Source: Solitalea koreensis
Lineage (GTDB): Bacteria > Bacteroidota > Bacteroidia > Sphingobacteriales > Sphingobacteriaceae
Assembly: GCF_900182575.1 (NCBI RefSeq)
Contig: NZ_FXSZ01000002.1
Location: 248,001 to 312,000, forward strand
DNA: 64,000 bases
Reading direction: 5' to 3'
Shown here: positions 27,039-34,575 of the stretch, one piece after another
Layout of the letters: each line of letters opens with the position of its first letter
How positions within the stretch are numbered: position 1 is the first letter of the stretch
The notes under the pieces: generated by a model
What the model saw: the letters and a program-made list of their open reading frames with translations, nothing else
What the model was told of the DNA's origin: nothing
Databases searched by the model: none
Position numbers and translations under genes: made by a program

Positions 27039-27911
27039 ATGAAACCTCAATTATTAAAAGTAGCCGTTAACCCTACAAATTCATTCAATGCCCGACAGGA
27101 TACGGTTCCATATATGAATAACCGCTGGCATTATCACAAGGAAGTAGAACTTATATATTTTAAGCAAGGTAATGGAACACAGTTTATTGGCGACAGTATT
27201 AAACGTTTTCAATCTGGCGATGTGGTATTAGTAGGGGCTTATTTGCCCCATTACTGGCGATTCGACGATGTTTACTTTGAGGAAAATACGGACGTTACCG
27301 CAGATGTAAGGGTTATACATTTTTGCGAGAATTTTTGGGGTGACCATTTTCTAAATTTACCAGAAAACAACTTAATTAGAACAACACTCGACAAAGCCAA
27401 ACGTGGCATCCAGCTGAGTGGAGAAACGCAGATTGATGTTGGTGAATTACTTAATCAAATTCTTAGTACCGAAGGGCCAAAAAAAATAATTTTACTGATG
27501 GAAGCGCTCATGGCCATTGGCAGCTGCAGCCAGCAAACCTTATTGTCATCTATTGGTTTCCGTCATGATTTTGAACAGTCTGAAAATGACCGGATACATG
27601 CAATTTATGACTTTTCACTCGCCAACTATAAACGTAAAATACAATTGGAAGAAGTAGCTAATATTGCTAATGTGAGTCCTAATTCTTTTTGCAGGTATTT
27701 CAAATCAAGAACCAGAAAAACCTATTCGCAATTCATTAATGAAATAAGGGTGGGCACAGCATGCAAACTTTTGATAGACAATAAAATAAATATTAAACAG
27801 ATTTGTTTTGAAAGCGGCTTCCAGAATTTTGCCAGCTTCCATAAATATTTTAAAATGATAACCGGCAAAAGCCCCTTAAATTATCAGAAAGAATTTTTAC
27901 CTAAAGTATAA
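27039..27911 (+). CDS. AraC-family transcription regulator
   Basis: A 290-residue regulator. The N-terminal part is a cupin-like sensor (HYHKEVELIYFKQGNG, about 31-46; FQSGDVVLVGAYLPHYW, 63-79). The C-terminal 100 residues hold the paired helix-turn-helix of AraC/XylS proteins: LEEVANIANVSPNSFCRYFK, then IKQICFESGFQNFASFHKYF and the closing GKSPLNYQKEF. It is transcribed away from the GH3 and fucose genes. The duplicated element at 24083-24109 and 26928-26954 is its likely operator, with L-fucose or an oligosaccharide as a possible signal. Activator or repressor action cannot be told from sequence. Confidence 0.87.
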   Translation: MKPQLLKVAVNPTNSFNARQDTVPYMNNRWHYHKEVELIYFKQGNGTQFIGDSIKRFQSGDVVLVGAYLPHYWRFDDVYFEENTDVTADVRVIHFCENFWGDHFLNLPENNLIRTTLDKAKRGIQLSGETQIDVGELLNQILSTEGPKKIILLMEALMAIGSCSQQTLLSSIGFRHDFEQSENDRIHAIYDFSLANYKRKIQLEEVANIANVSPNSFCRYFKSRTRKTYSQFINEIRVGTACKLLIDNKINIKQICFESGFQNFASFHKYFKMITGKSPLNYQKEFLPKV

Positions 27912-27946
27912 TTAAGTGAATGCAACCACCATAATCATTAAAATAA

Positions 27947-28126
27947 ATGAAAGAGCTTACCATTATCTTTTTATTATTCCTTAGCATTGGTTGTAATCAA
28001 CTTAATGGAAATTTCACTTGAAAGATTGCCTATTACAAACAACTACATGCTCAACCCTGGATTAGCGAAGCATCAGATCTGGACGCCAATGGAATCAGTC
28101 TTTCATACCAACTAACAGTAAACTAA
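27947..28126 (+). pseudogene. Remnant of a small lipoprotein gene with an in-frame stop
   Basis: An ATG at 27947 begins a convincing lipoprotein signal (MKELTIIFLLFLSIGCNQLN), but the frame stops at 28019-28021 after 24 codons. Reading through the TGA gives another 34 protein-like codons (KIAYYKQLHAQPWISE...) to a stop at 28124. The YYKQLHAQPW segment looks like the mature start of a secreted bacteroidetal carbohydrate-active protein. Most of the gene is gone. It lies just after the AraC gene and was probably part of the same glycan locus. The parent family is unknown. Confidence 0.4.
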
Positions 28127-28456
28127 TGTTACACTGTTAAAAAACTTTCAGTCAACAGTCTCGTATAACTTTGAGTAGTTGGTATAATAAACACATAGGT
28201 AAACTTATTTAATTTATAAATATATTGTTGATAGTGATAATGGCTACATAAACTTTCTTGTCAGGTCCGAAGATGATGGTACGAAGTAAGGATATAAACC
28301 TCAATTTACTAATGATTATATGGGAAAAGGATTGGATATGGTTCATAACGCTTGTTGTGAAATCGTATTCGCCATTATTAAAAAAGAATAGTTTGTTATG
28401 GATAGCAACCATTCAATTGTTGAACATCAAATTGAATATTTTAAACTATAATCAAA
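28127..28456. other. Non-coding gap, possibly decayed coding sequence
   Basis: Together with the remnant before it, this gap spans 27912-28483. On the plus strand, frame 28224-28451 reads as protein-like pieces (IVDSDNGYINFLVRSEDDGT, GYKPQFTNDYMGKGLDMVHN) broken by stops at 28287 and 28389. It may be another fragment of the lost gene, but the segment is short and the evidence weak. No RNA gene or clear promoter was seen. Confidence 0.3.
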
Positions 28457-28479
28457 AAAGGGAGCAAAAGGCTCCCTTT
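28457..28479 (-). terminator. Rho-independent terminator after the unknown gene pair
   Basis: A 9-bp stem, AAAGGGAGC at 28457-28465 with GCTCCCTTT at 28471-28479, and a 5-base loop. On the minus strand it is followed by TTTTGAT. It lies 5 bases beyond the stop of the 28484-29296 gene. Confidence 0.75.
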
Positions 28480-28483
28480 AATA

Positions 28484-29296
28484 TTAACTTAAATCAAGAA
28501 TTAAGAAACACTCTCGACACTTAACTTCTATATTCGCTTTTACGTATGTATCCACCGTAAGACTTAATAATAAACTTCCGATTGCATCTCCTTTAGTTTT
28601 TTCCCTGAATCTTTCTGAATTTTTATACTTATTTTCATATAATTCTTCCGCTTTTCCCGCATCAATCTCTGAAATTGTTAAAGCAAATTCCAAATTCTGA
28701 TCGGCTGATTCCAATAGAACTTTCAGACCTGATGAAATATTACAAATAATAACTTTCTCATCTATGATTTGATTTGCGAAAATCATAATCGGAATCTCTT
28801 TAAAAGTTCCAACTACATGAAAAGGATAAGGTGAAAAATTTTCATTTCGAAATGCAATAAAATCTTTATTATTTACTAATTCACCTTGAATACCAAAATA
28901 AAATTGATTGGACATAATTATCAATTCTGGTAAGTTATTCTTGAAATTCTTGAGATATAGTTCAAGGTTTTCTAAAATACTTTTTCTTGTTTTCTTAACA
29001 AAAACACCGTTTTTGATGATATTATCAAAAACGTCTTTTTCAAATAATCTACTAACTTGACTACCTATATTAGAAGGTATGTAGATTTCTTGAGCATCAT
29101 CAATAAAGAATTTTCTAGACTCAAAAAGAGTACTCCCCAGCCTCCCTAGACCGTTAACGTCATCAATTGCACTATAGGAAATATTATCTTTCGAGAAGTA
29201 TCTAATTGCTTTTAAAAGTTTATCACTCCTTTTCCATAGCTCCAAATTGGTATTTATGAACCTATTGATTTTTTGAGCAGATAAGGCTTTTTCCAA
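28484..29296 (-). CDS. Unknown cytoplasmic protein, start uncertain
   Basis: I do not recognise this family. From a TTG at 29296 it gives 270 residues, predicted soluble, with helical N-terminal and mixed alpha/beta C-terminal parts and a CRECFLILDLS end. The same frame stays open upstream to 29479 with coding-like sequence (KIKWAEFLKIDNIDEAILRV, then NEIINKLDKRKEAIIEKDAL) but contains no ATG, GTG or TTG there, so the true start may be unconventional or a frameshift may separate it from an upstream start. It is very AT-rich, like the membrane gene upstream, whose 3' end overlaps the extended frame. The two probably form one unit, ended by the terminator at 28457-28479. Confidence 0.6.
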   Translation of the reverse strand: MEKALSAQKINRFINTNLELWKRSDKLLKAIRYFSKDNISYSAIDDVNGLGRLGSTLFESRKFFIDDAQEIYIPSNIGSQVSRLFEKDVFDNIIKNGVFVKKTRKSILENLELYLKNFKNNLPELIIMSNQFYFGIQGELVNNKDFIAFRNENFSPYPFHVVGTFKEIPIMIFANQIIDEKVIICNISSGLKVLLESADQNLEFALTISEIDAGKAEELYENKYKNSERFREKTKGDAIGSLLLSLTVDTYVKANIEVKCRECFLILDLS

Positions 29297-29442
29297 GGCA
29301 TCTTTTTCAATTATGGCTTCTTTACGTTTATCTAATTTATTTATTATCTCGTTTACTCTTAATATTGCTTCATCAATATTATCAATTTTGAGAAATTCTG
29401 CCCATTTAATTTTATTCTCATTATTCTCATTTATTGTAGATA

Positions 29443-31008
29443 CTAAACTCTTTGATATATATATATTACATCTTGTGATTTAGATTCTGTTAAAAGTTTA
29501 TCTAATGCCTTATCTCCATATTTAGAAGACACAATCTGATTTTTCAAAATGGAAATTACAAAACCCAAAATGATGAAGTGATCAGTATAAAGCATACTAT
29601 ACGCTTGACCATTTAATCTCTTCTCAGAATTCCAAATCCAATCATTCCAATTAAAGTAACTATCTTTTTTCTCTAAATAATAAAGTGTTTTTTCGAAAAG
29701 GTAGTTTAGGCGAGTTTCACTTAAACTATTATCAAATTCTAGTAATGTAATAATATTATCAGGAACCTTTTCAAACTCAATATTCTGATAAATTTTAAAG
29801 CATAACCAATAGTAATTATAAGAAGCAATGGCGTTAAAATCGAAATAAATTGACTGCCATAACTTATATTCCGATTCTTCCGATTCGCTTAATTCATCGA
29901 ATATTATTTTACTCTCAAATGAATCATATCTTCTAAAAACTTCCGCTTTAGTCATAGAAATTTCATTCAGAATATTTTCTAAACTGTTGAAATCACCTTT
30001 TTCGATTAAAATTTTTATTGTTTCACTAAAATCAATCAATAATGGCTGGATTAACTCTTGGTGTTGAGTAGAAATCTTAACATCATCTTTATAAATAATA
30101 TTAAAATCTATAATTTCTCTAATTCTCAAAAAAAAGTCATCAACAACTTCATACCCCAATTTTTGATCATCTAGTTTTAAATATATTCTTCTCGGAAGAC
30201 CGGATAAAATATATAAAATAAGCGGTCTATTATGATTTAATGCATATACAATGCATTTGTAGTAAAATGTCAATAATACGGAAAGAATATCTGATCTATT
30301 ATTTTTATAGGTATCCACAAAAAACAAGGGGTGCTTATCAAATAATCTTAAGGAGAAAGATGGTTCATTAGGCTCTTCTAATATTCTTAAATAAGCATTT
30401 AAATTTTTATCAAGTAATCCTTGGTCATTTTGAAATAATGAATTACTTGTTTTTAGTAGAAACTCTTCTGATAATCTAGTTTTTATTCTCTCATTATGTT
30501 TATTACCAGTGGCAACAGACACTACATATGATACATATAAATCATTTAAATAATCAGCATCTAAGAACTTAAATACTCTTTGAAAAATTATAATTAAAAA
30601 AACTAGAAATAATACAAATGCATAAACTCCAGCATTAATTAACTTAATAAAAAATATGTCAGAAATAAATGAATTATCATTTCCAACTAAAATGAAAATA
30701 GATAAAGGGATAACGTTTAGGATTACGAAATAAAATAAGGAGAAAAAATATGATTCCTTAAATACTAAAAGAAGAATGCTTTGATCATTCTTCAATTGTA
30801 CAATTGAAAATATTATTGCAGAAATAGCAAGAGATATTGTCAAAATTGTAATGAAATTAGTGTTAAGATCCTTAGCAAGATCATATGCTTCAGATCGAGT
30901 CAGGTGAAAAACTTCTATCCATTCAATGGATATACAGGATATTAAGTAAAAGCAAACAATAAAAAGAAGAATTGAAAAAATAGATTTTTCAGATTTAAGA
31001 AATTCCAT
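29443..31008 (-). CDS. Unknown membrane protein with large C-terminal domain
   Basis: A 521-residue protein of no family I can name. Four likely membrane helices lie in the first 150 residues (about 9-28, 50-70, 84-107 and 118-145). About 370 mostly helical, charged, presumably cytoplasmic residues follow. The helix-rich start (FITILTISLAISAIIFSIVQ) is reminiscent of DUF2254-like membrane proteins, but only loosely. It is strongly AT-rich compared with flanking genes. It lies directly downstream of tRNA-Leu, a common integration position, and pairs with the unknown gene at 28484-29296. No integrase or flanking direct repeat was found. Confidence 0.7.
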   Translation of the reverse strand: MEFLKSEKSIFSILLFIVCFYLISCISIEWIEVFHLTRSEAYDLAKDLNTNFITILTISLAISAIIFSIVQLKNDQSILLLVFKESYFFSLFYFVILNVIPLSIFILVGNDNSFISDIFFIKLINAGVYAFVLFLVFLIIIFQRVFKFLDADYLNDLYVSYVVSVATGNKHNERIKTRLSEEFLLKTSNSLFQNDQGLLDKNLNAYLRILEEPNEPSFSLRLFDKHPLFFVDTYKNNRSDILSVLLTFYYKCIVYALNHNRPLILYILSGLPRRIYLKLDDQKLGYEVVDDFFLRIREIIDFNIIYKDDVKISTQHQELIQPLLIDFSETIKILIEKGDFNSLENILNEISMTKAEVFRRYDSFESKIIFDELSESEESEYKLWQSIYFDFNAIASYNYYWLCFKIYQNIEFEKVPDNIITLLEFDNSLSETRLNYLFEKTLYYLEKKDSYFNWNDWIWNSEKRLNGQAYSMLYTDHFIILGFVISILKNQIVSSKYGDKALDKLLTESKSQDVIYIYQRV

Positions 31009-31082
31009 AGAAAATATAGATATTCAAGCAATATAGGAAATAATAGAAAAAGAATGTCCCCTATTCCGTCCCCTGAAAATAC

Positions 31083-31117
31083 AAAACCCCTGCAAATACT
31101 TGATTTACAGGGGTTTT
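31083..31117 (-). terminator. Terminator downstream of tRNA-Leu
   Basis: A perfect 10-bp inverted repeat, AAAACCCCTG at 31083-31092 and CAGGGGTTTT at 31108-31117, with a 15-base loop that can add four more pairs. It starts 14 bases past the tRNA 3' end and reads as a terminator on the minus strand. Confidence 0.7.
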
Positions 31118-31130
31118 AATGATTTTATTG

Positions 31131-31210
31131 TACCCGGAGCCGGAGTCGAACCGGCACGGTTTCCCATCGGTGTTTGAGACCGACGCGTCTACCAATTCCG
31201 CCATCCGGGC
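31131..31210 (-). tRNA. tRNA-Leu (anticodon CAA)
   Basis: The minus strand folds as a class II tRNA of 80 nt without encoded CCA. Acceptor arms are GCCCGGA and TCCGGGT with discriminator A; the D-arm contains AATTGGTAGA; the anticodon stem TCGGT/ACCGA carries loop CTCAAAC, which gives CAA and reads UUG codons. A variable region follows, then the T-arm GCCGG-TTCGACT-CCGGC. All four stems pair by eye. Confidence 0.95.
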
Positions 31211-31249
31211 ATATTTTGCTGATGTTTGGTAGTGACTACCGTTTCATCG

Positions 31250-31780
31250 TTAGCGGGCTGCAAACATAAGAAGAGAATCTTTAATTCGCAACAAATATTT
31301 TCTTCTATAATAGTTATCCTTGATTATCAGCAACTTTTTTTTCTGATCAGCTGTATTCAGTCCTTCATAATCGGTTATTAAATAAGTTAATTCCTCCGAA
31401 AGGTCTGTTTCAAAAGCTTTCACCTGCCCTTGCACCCTCTTCAAACTTTCCTCATCACCATCCATCTGCAAGTCCATTAACTCTTCATTAATATCCATCA
31501 TCTCCATTAAAAAGGCTTGCGGCAATTGATACTTTTCACCGTCTTGAATTAAGCCATTTATTTCAAGGATGTATTCCAAACGCTTATCGGGGTTAGATAG
31601 CACCTTATAGGCATTGTTATTTAATGTAGAGAGCTCCAGTATTTCATCCTGCTTTTCCTGGGATTCATTCACATAAAAATCCGGGTGATATTCTTTACTG
31701 AATGCATAAAACTTCTTTTTCAGTACAGATTCATCAATAAAAAAAGAAACAGGAAGATCGTAAAATTGGAAATAGTTCAT
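31250..31780 (-). CDS. hscB: Fe-S assembly co-chaperone HscB
   Basis: A 176-residue J-protein. The J-domain has the HPD motif at 32-34 (KEYHPDFYV), needed to stimulate the Hsp70 partner. The C-terminal three-helix domain (from about 90) binds the IscU scaffold, and ELSTLNNNAYKVLSNPDKRLEYIL is typical of HscB. Length equals the family norm (about 170). It acts in the cytoplasm on Fe-S cluster delivery. No hscA or iscU is visible here, so it sits apart from an isc operon. It lies 40 bases downstream of the tRNA 5' end, on the same strand and upstream of it. Confidence 0.88.
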   Translation of the reverse strand: MNYFQFYDLPVSFFIDESVLKKKFYAFSKEYHPDFYVNESQEKQDEILELSTLNNNAYKVLSNPDKRLEYILEINGLIQDGEKYQLPQAFLMEMMDINEELMDLQMDGDEESLKRVQGQVKAFETDLSEELTYLITDYEGLNTADQKKKLLIIKDNYYRRKYLLRIKDSLLMFAAR

Positions 31781-31911
31781 TGTTCGTATTGAGAGAGGAG
31801 TATTGTATATTGAGATCTAAGTAAGTAATGAGTGTCATTCCGATAACCTTCGGAACAAAGTTGATTGCAATTCACCAAGAGCAGCATCGTTTCATCACTT
31901 GACAAAAAGGA

Positions 31912-31959
31912 CTAATGAAAATGTGAGATTCGGTTTCTCAAATCTCACATTTTCATTAG
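31912..31959. terminator. 19-bp perfect inverted repeat after rseP
   Basis: Arms 31912-31930 and 31941-31959 are perfectly complementary (19 bp) around the 10-base loop CGGTTTCTCA. It lies 17 bases beyond the rseP stop. It has no long T-run on either strand, so it may act as an mRNA 3' stabiliser as well as a terminator. Confidence 0.55.
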
Positions 31960-31976
31960 ATACGTAACTAAAAAAT

Positions 31977-33296
31977 CTATTTTATCAATTTAAGAATATC
32001 ATTACCAAATGCAAAAATCATTAAACCGATAAGAATTACAAAGCCTACCATTTGTGCACGTTCCATAAACTTATCACTTAATGGCTTGCCCTTTATCATT
32101 TCAACAACAAGAAACACGGCATGTCCACCATCAAGAGCCGGTATCGGCAATAGATTCATAAAAGCAAGCACCAATGAAATTAAACCCGTCAAGGTCCAGA
32201 ATTTAGCCCAATCAAAGGTCGAGCCGTACAGCTTAGCCATACCAATTGGACCTTGTAAGGCTTTTGTCGGCTTAACTTCACCTTTAAGAATCTTACCAAA
32301 ACCTTTAGTTTGGTCAACCAGTGTTTGTTTCGCTTTTTCAGCACCAATTGGCAATGCTTCCAGAAGACTATAGTTCTGCGTTTTATAGTTAACATCAATA
32401 ATCTTTGGCATAAAACCAATTGTTCCGTCTTCAGTCACTTGCACTTTAAGCTTATTCGGCTGACCGTTACGAACAATGGTTAATTCAACCATTTGATTTT
32501 TATAAGCAGCTAAGGCCGCTTGCAAATCATCAAAAAAATCAATTTTGGTTACGTTAACAGCAGTTATGTTATCATCTGGTAATAAACCGGCTTTTTCGGC
32601 ATTGCTACCAAGCACCAACTCTCCTACTCTAAACTGAACCCGAGGCGCTATAAAACTTCCTTTAGGAGCATCGGTTACCTTTTCAATAAAATCAGCCGGT
32701 ACCTTAATGATTAAGCGCTCAGAATCACGTTCAACCGTAAGATCCACATTGCCTAAAAGCACTTTAGCACCTAGAAGATCTTCAAAACGATCAACTGGTG
32801 TTCCGTTAACAGCTGTGATCTTATCGCCGGTTTTCAATCCGATTTCCTGGGCTAAGGGATAAGCTACAATACCGTTTTTAACTTCAGAATTAGGTGTATA
32901 GGTTTCGCCGTATTTAAAGGCAAGCATCCAAAAGATGAAAACACCTACAATTACGTTCACGATAATACCACCTAACATTACGATTAAACGTTGCCAAGCT
33001 GGTTTTGAACGAAATTCCCAAGGTTGTGCGGGCTCCTTCATGGCGTCAACATCCATTGACTCATCAATCATCCCTGCAATTTTTACATAACCACCCAATG
33101 GTAACCAACCCACTCCATATTCAGTATCACCTTTTTTAAAGCTGAATAATTTTACACCCCAAGCGTCAAAAAACAAATAGAATTTTTCGACTTTAATTCC
33201 AAAAGCACGAGCTGCCAAATAATGACCCAACTCGTGTAAAACAACCAAAATTGACAACCCGGCCAACAATTGGGCCGCCATGATTAATCCACTCAT
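31977..33296 (-). CDS. rseP: RseP-type site-2 intramembrane metalloprotease
   Basis: A 439-residue M50 protease. The zinc motif HELGH lies at 21-25 in the first helix; the second catalytic element NLLPIPALDGGH lies near the C-terminus. Between them are two PDZ-like regions (about 130-205 and 215-300). Such enzymes cut membrane-bound regulators, in E. coli anti-sigma factor RseA; the local target is unknown. About four membrane helices, usual length. It is followed by dxr on the same strand 104 bases upstream, a common pairing in many bacteria. Confidence 0.9.
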   Translation of the reverse strand: MSGLIMAAQLLAGLSILVVLHELGHYLAARAFGIKVEKFYLFFDAWGVKLFSFKKGDTEYGVGWLPLGGYVKIAGMIDESMDVDAMKEPAQPWEFRSKPAWQRLIVMLGGIIVNVIVGVFIFWMLAFKYGETYTPNSEVKNGIVAYPLAQEIGLKTGDKITAVNGTPVDRFEDLLGAKVLLGNVDLTVERDSERLIIKVPADFIEKVTDAPKGSFIAPRVQFRVGELVLGSNAEKAGLLPDDNITAVNVTKIDFFDDLQAALAAYKNQMVELTIVRNGQPNKLKVQVTEDGTIGFMPKIIDVNYKTQNYSLLEALPIGAEKAKQTLVDQTKGFGKILKGEVKPTKALQGPIGMAKLYGSTFDWAKFWTLTGLISLVLAFMNLLPIPALDGGHAVFLVVEMIKGKPLSDKFMERAQMVGFVILIGLMIFAFGNDILKLIK

Positions 33297-33400
33297 TATT
33301 TGCTATGCGTTATATTTAATTTAATAAGTATTGATTTACACTAACCAACAAGTAATTAGTGTTGAAATTTCCGAAATGTTACAATCGAATTTTATTATTT

Positions 33401-34552
33401 CTACAAAGTAATTAATTCTCCAGCCATTTTGCGCGCTTCCCTATCTGTTTGAACGTAATCCTCGTAACAAGGTTTCGACACATAGGTAACTTTCTCCATA
33501 CAGGCTTCAATTACATCCGACATTTGTAAAAAACCGATTCTGTCCTTCAAAAATGCATCCACAACCACTTCGTTGGCAGCATTTATGACACAAGGACAGT
33601 TTCCGCCACGATTCATGGCCTCAAAAGCAAGGGCAAGATTACGGAACGTTTTAGTATCAGGAGATTTAAACGTTAGATTATTGAAATTATCAAAACTGAA
33701 ACGCGGAAAATCATTTTTTATTCTCTGAGGATAAGCTAAAGCATATTGAATAGGCAGTTTCATGTCAGGAAGTCCGAGTTGAGCTTTTATAGAGCCATCC
33801 TGAAACTGTACCAATGAATGTATAATTGACTGAGGATGAACCACCACCTCGATTTGATTAATATCTAAATTGAACAACCATTTTGCCTCAATTACTTCTA
33901 ATCCTTTATTCATCAAGCTGGCTGAATCAATGGTAATCTTTGCGCCCATTGTCCAGTTTGGGTGTTTTAATGCCTGCGTTTTGGTTACAGCTAAAAGATC
34001 TTCACGTTCTTTTCCAAGAAATGGCCCTCCGGAAGCCGTTAAAATAATTTTTTCAATCGGATTATGCTCCTCTCCTACCAAACATTGAAAAATAGCGGAA
34101 TGTTCAGAATCAACGGGTAAAATATCGACCTTATGCAATTTAGCAAGTTCGGTGATCAAATCGCCGCCAACCACTAAGGTTTCTTTGTTAGCGAGTGCAA
34201 TATTTTTATGAGCCTTTATGGCAGCAATGGTGGGTTTTAATCCCGCATAACCAACCAGAGCCGTTAACACGATGTCAACGGAATCCAATTGCACAATTTC
34301 AACTAATGCATCTTCTCCGGCTAATACTTCAATCGATGTATTTGCTAAAACCTGCTTTACCTGATTATATTTTTCTTGATCAGAAATGACCACTGCACGT
34401 GGTATAAACTCAAGCGCTTGCTCAATAAGTACATCAGCACTACCATTAACGGTCAATACCTCTGCCCTAAATTTATCAGGATTCGCCCTAATTACCTCCA
34501 ACGCCTGCGTGCCAATCGACCCGCTTGAACCTAAAATTGCTACTCTTTTCAT
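33401..34552 (-). CDS. dxr: 1-deoxy-D-xylulose 5-phosphate reductoisomerase
   Basis: A 383-residue cytoplasmic enzyme that converts DXP to 2-C-methyl-D-erythritol 4-phosphate with NADPH, the committed step of the MEP isoprenoid pathway. The NADPH motif GSSGSIGTQAL lies at 8-18, then ALANKETLVVGG, PVDSEHSAIFQCL with the metal-binding Asp and Glu, and SGGPFLG. The C-terminal part carries the NAANEVVVDAFL segment. Length is normal. It lies upstream of rseP in the same direction and 23 bases downstream of the adenylating-enzyme gene. Confidence 0.95.
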   Translation of the reverse strand: MKRVAILGSSGSIGTQALEVIRANPDKFRAEVLTVNGSADVLIEQALEFIPRAVVISDQEKYNQVKQVLANTSIEVLAGEDALVEIVQLDSVDIVLTALVGYAGLKPTIAAIKAHKNIALANKETLVVGGDLITELAKLHKVDILPVDSEHSAIFQCLVGEEHNPIEKIILTASGGPFLGKEREDLLAVTKTQALKHPNWTMGAKITIDSASLMNKGLEVIEAKWLFNLDINQIEVVVHPQSIIHSLVQFQDGSIKAQLGLPDMKLPIQYALAYPQRIKNDFPRFSFDNFNNLTFKSPDTKTFRNLALAFEAMNRGGNCPCVINAANEVVVDAFLKDRIGFLQMSDVIEACMEKVTYVSKPCYEDYVQTDREARKMAGELITL

Positions 34553-34575
34553 CTCCCCTTCAGGATACTTCTATA

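Noticed and set aside
28258..28524. An 88-codon plus-strand frame
   Set aside because: It starts with TTG, runs through the terminator at 28457-28479 and into the opposite gene, and looks like AT-rich noise.
31083..31210. Phage or island attachment site at tRNA-Leu
   Set aside because: I looked for a second copy of the tRNA 3' end between 27912 and 31080 and saw none; there is no integrase gene.
33338..33362. 7-bp hairpin between dxr and rseP
   Set aside because: Too short and AT-rich to call a terminator; the two genes may be co-transcribed.
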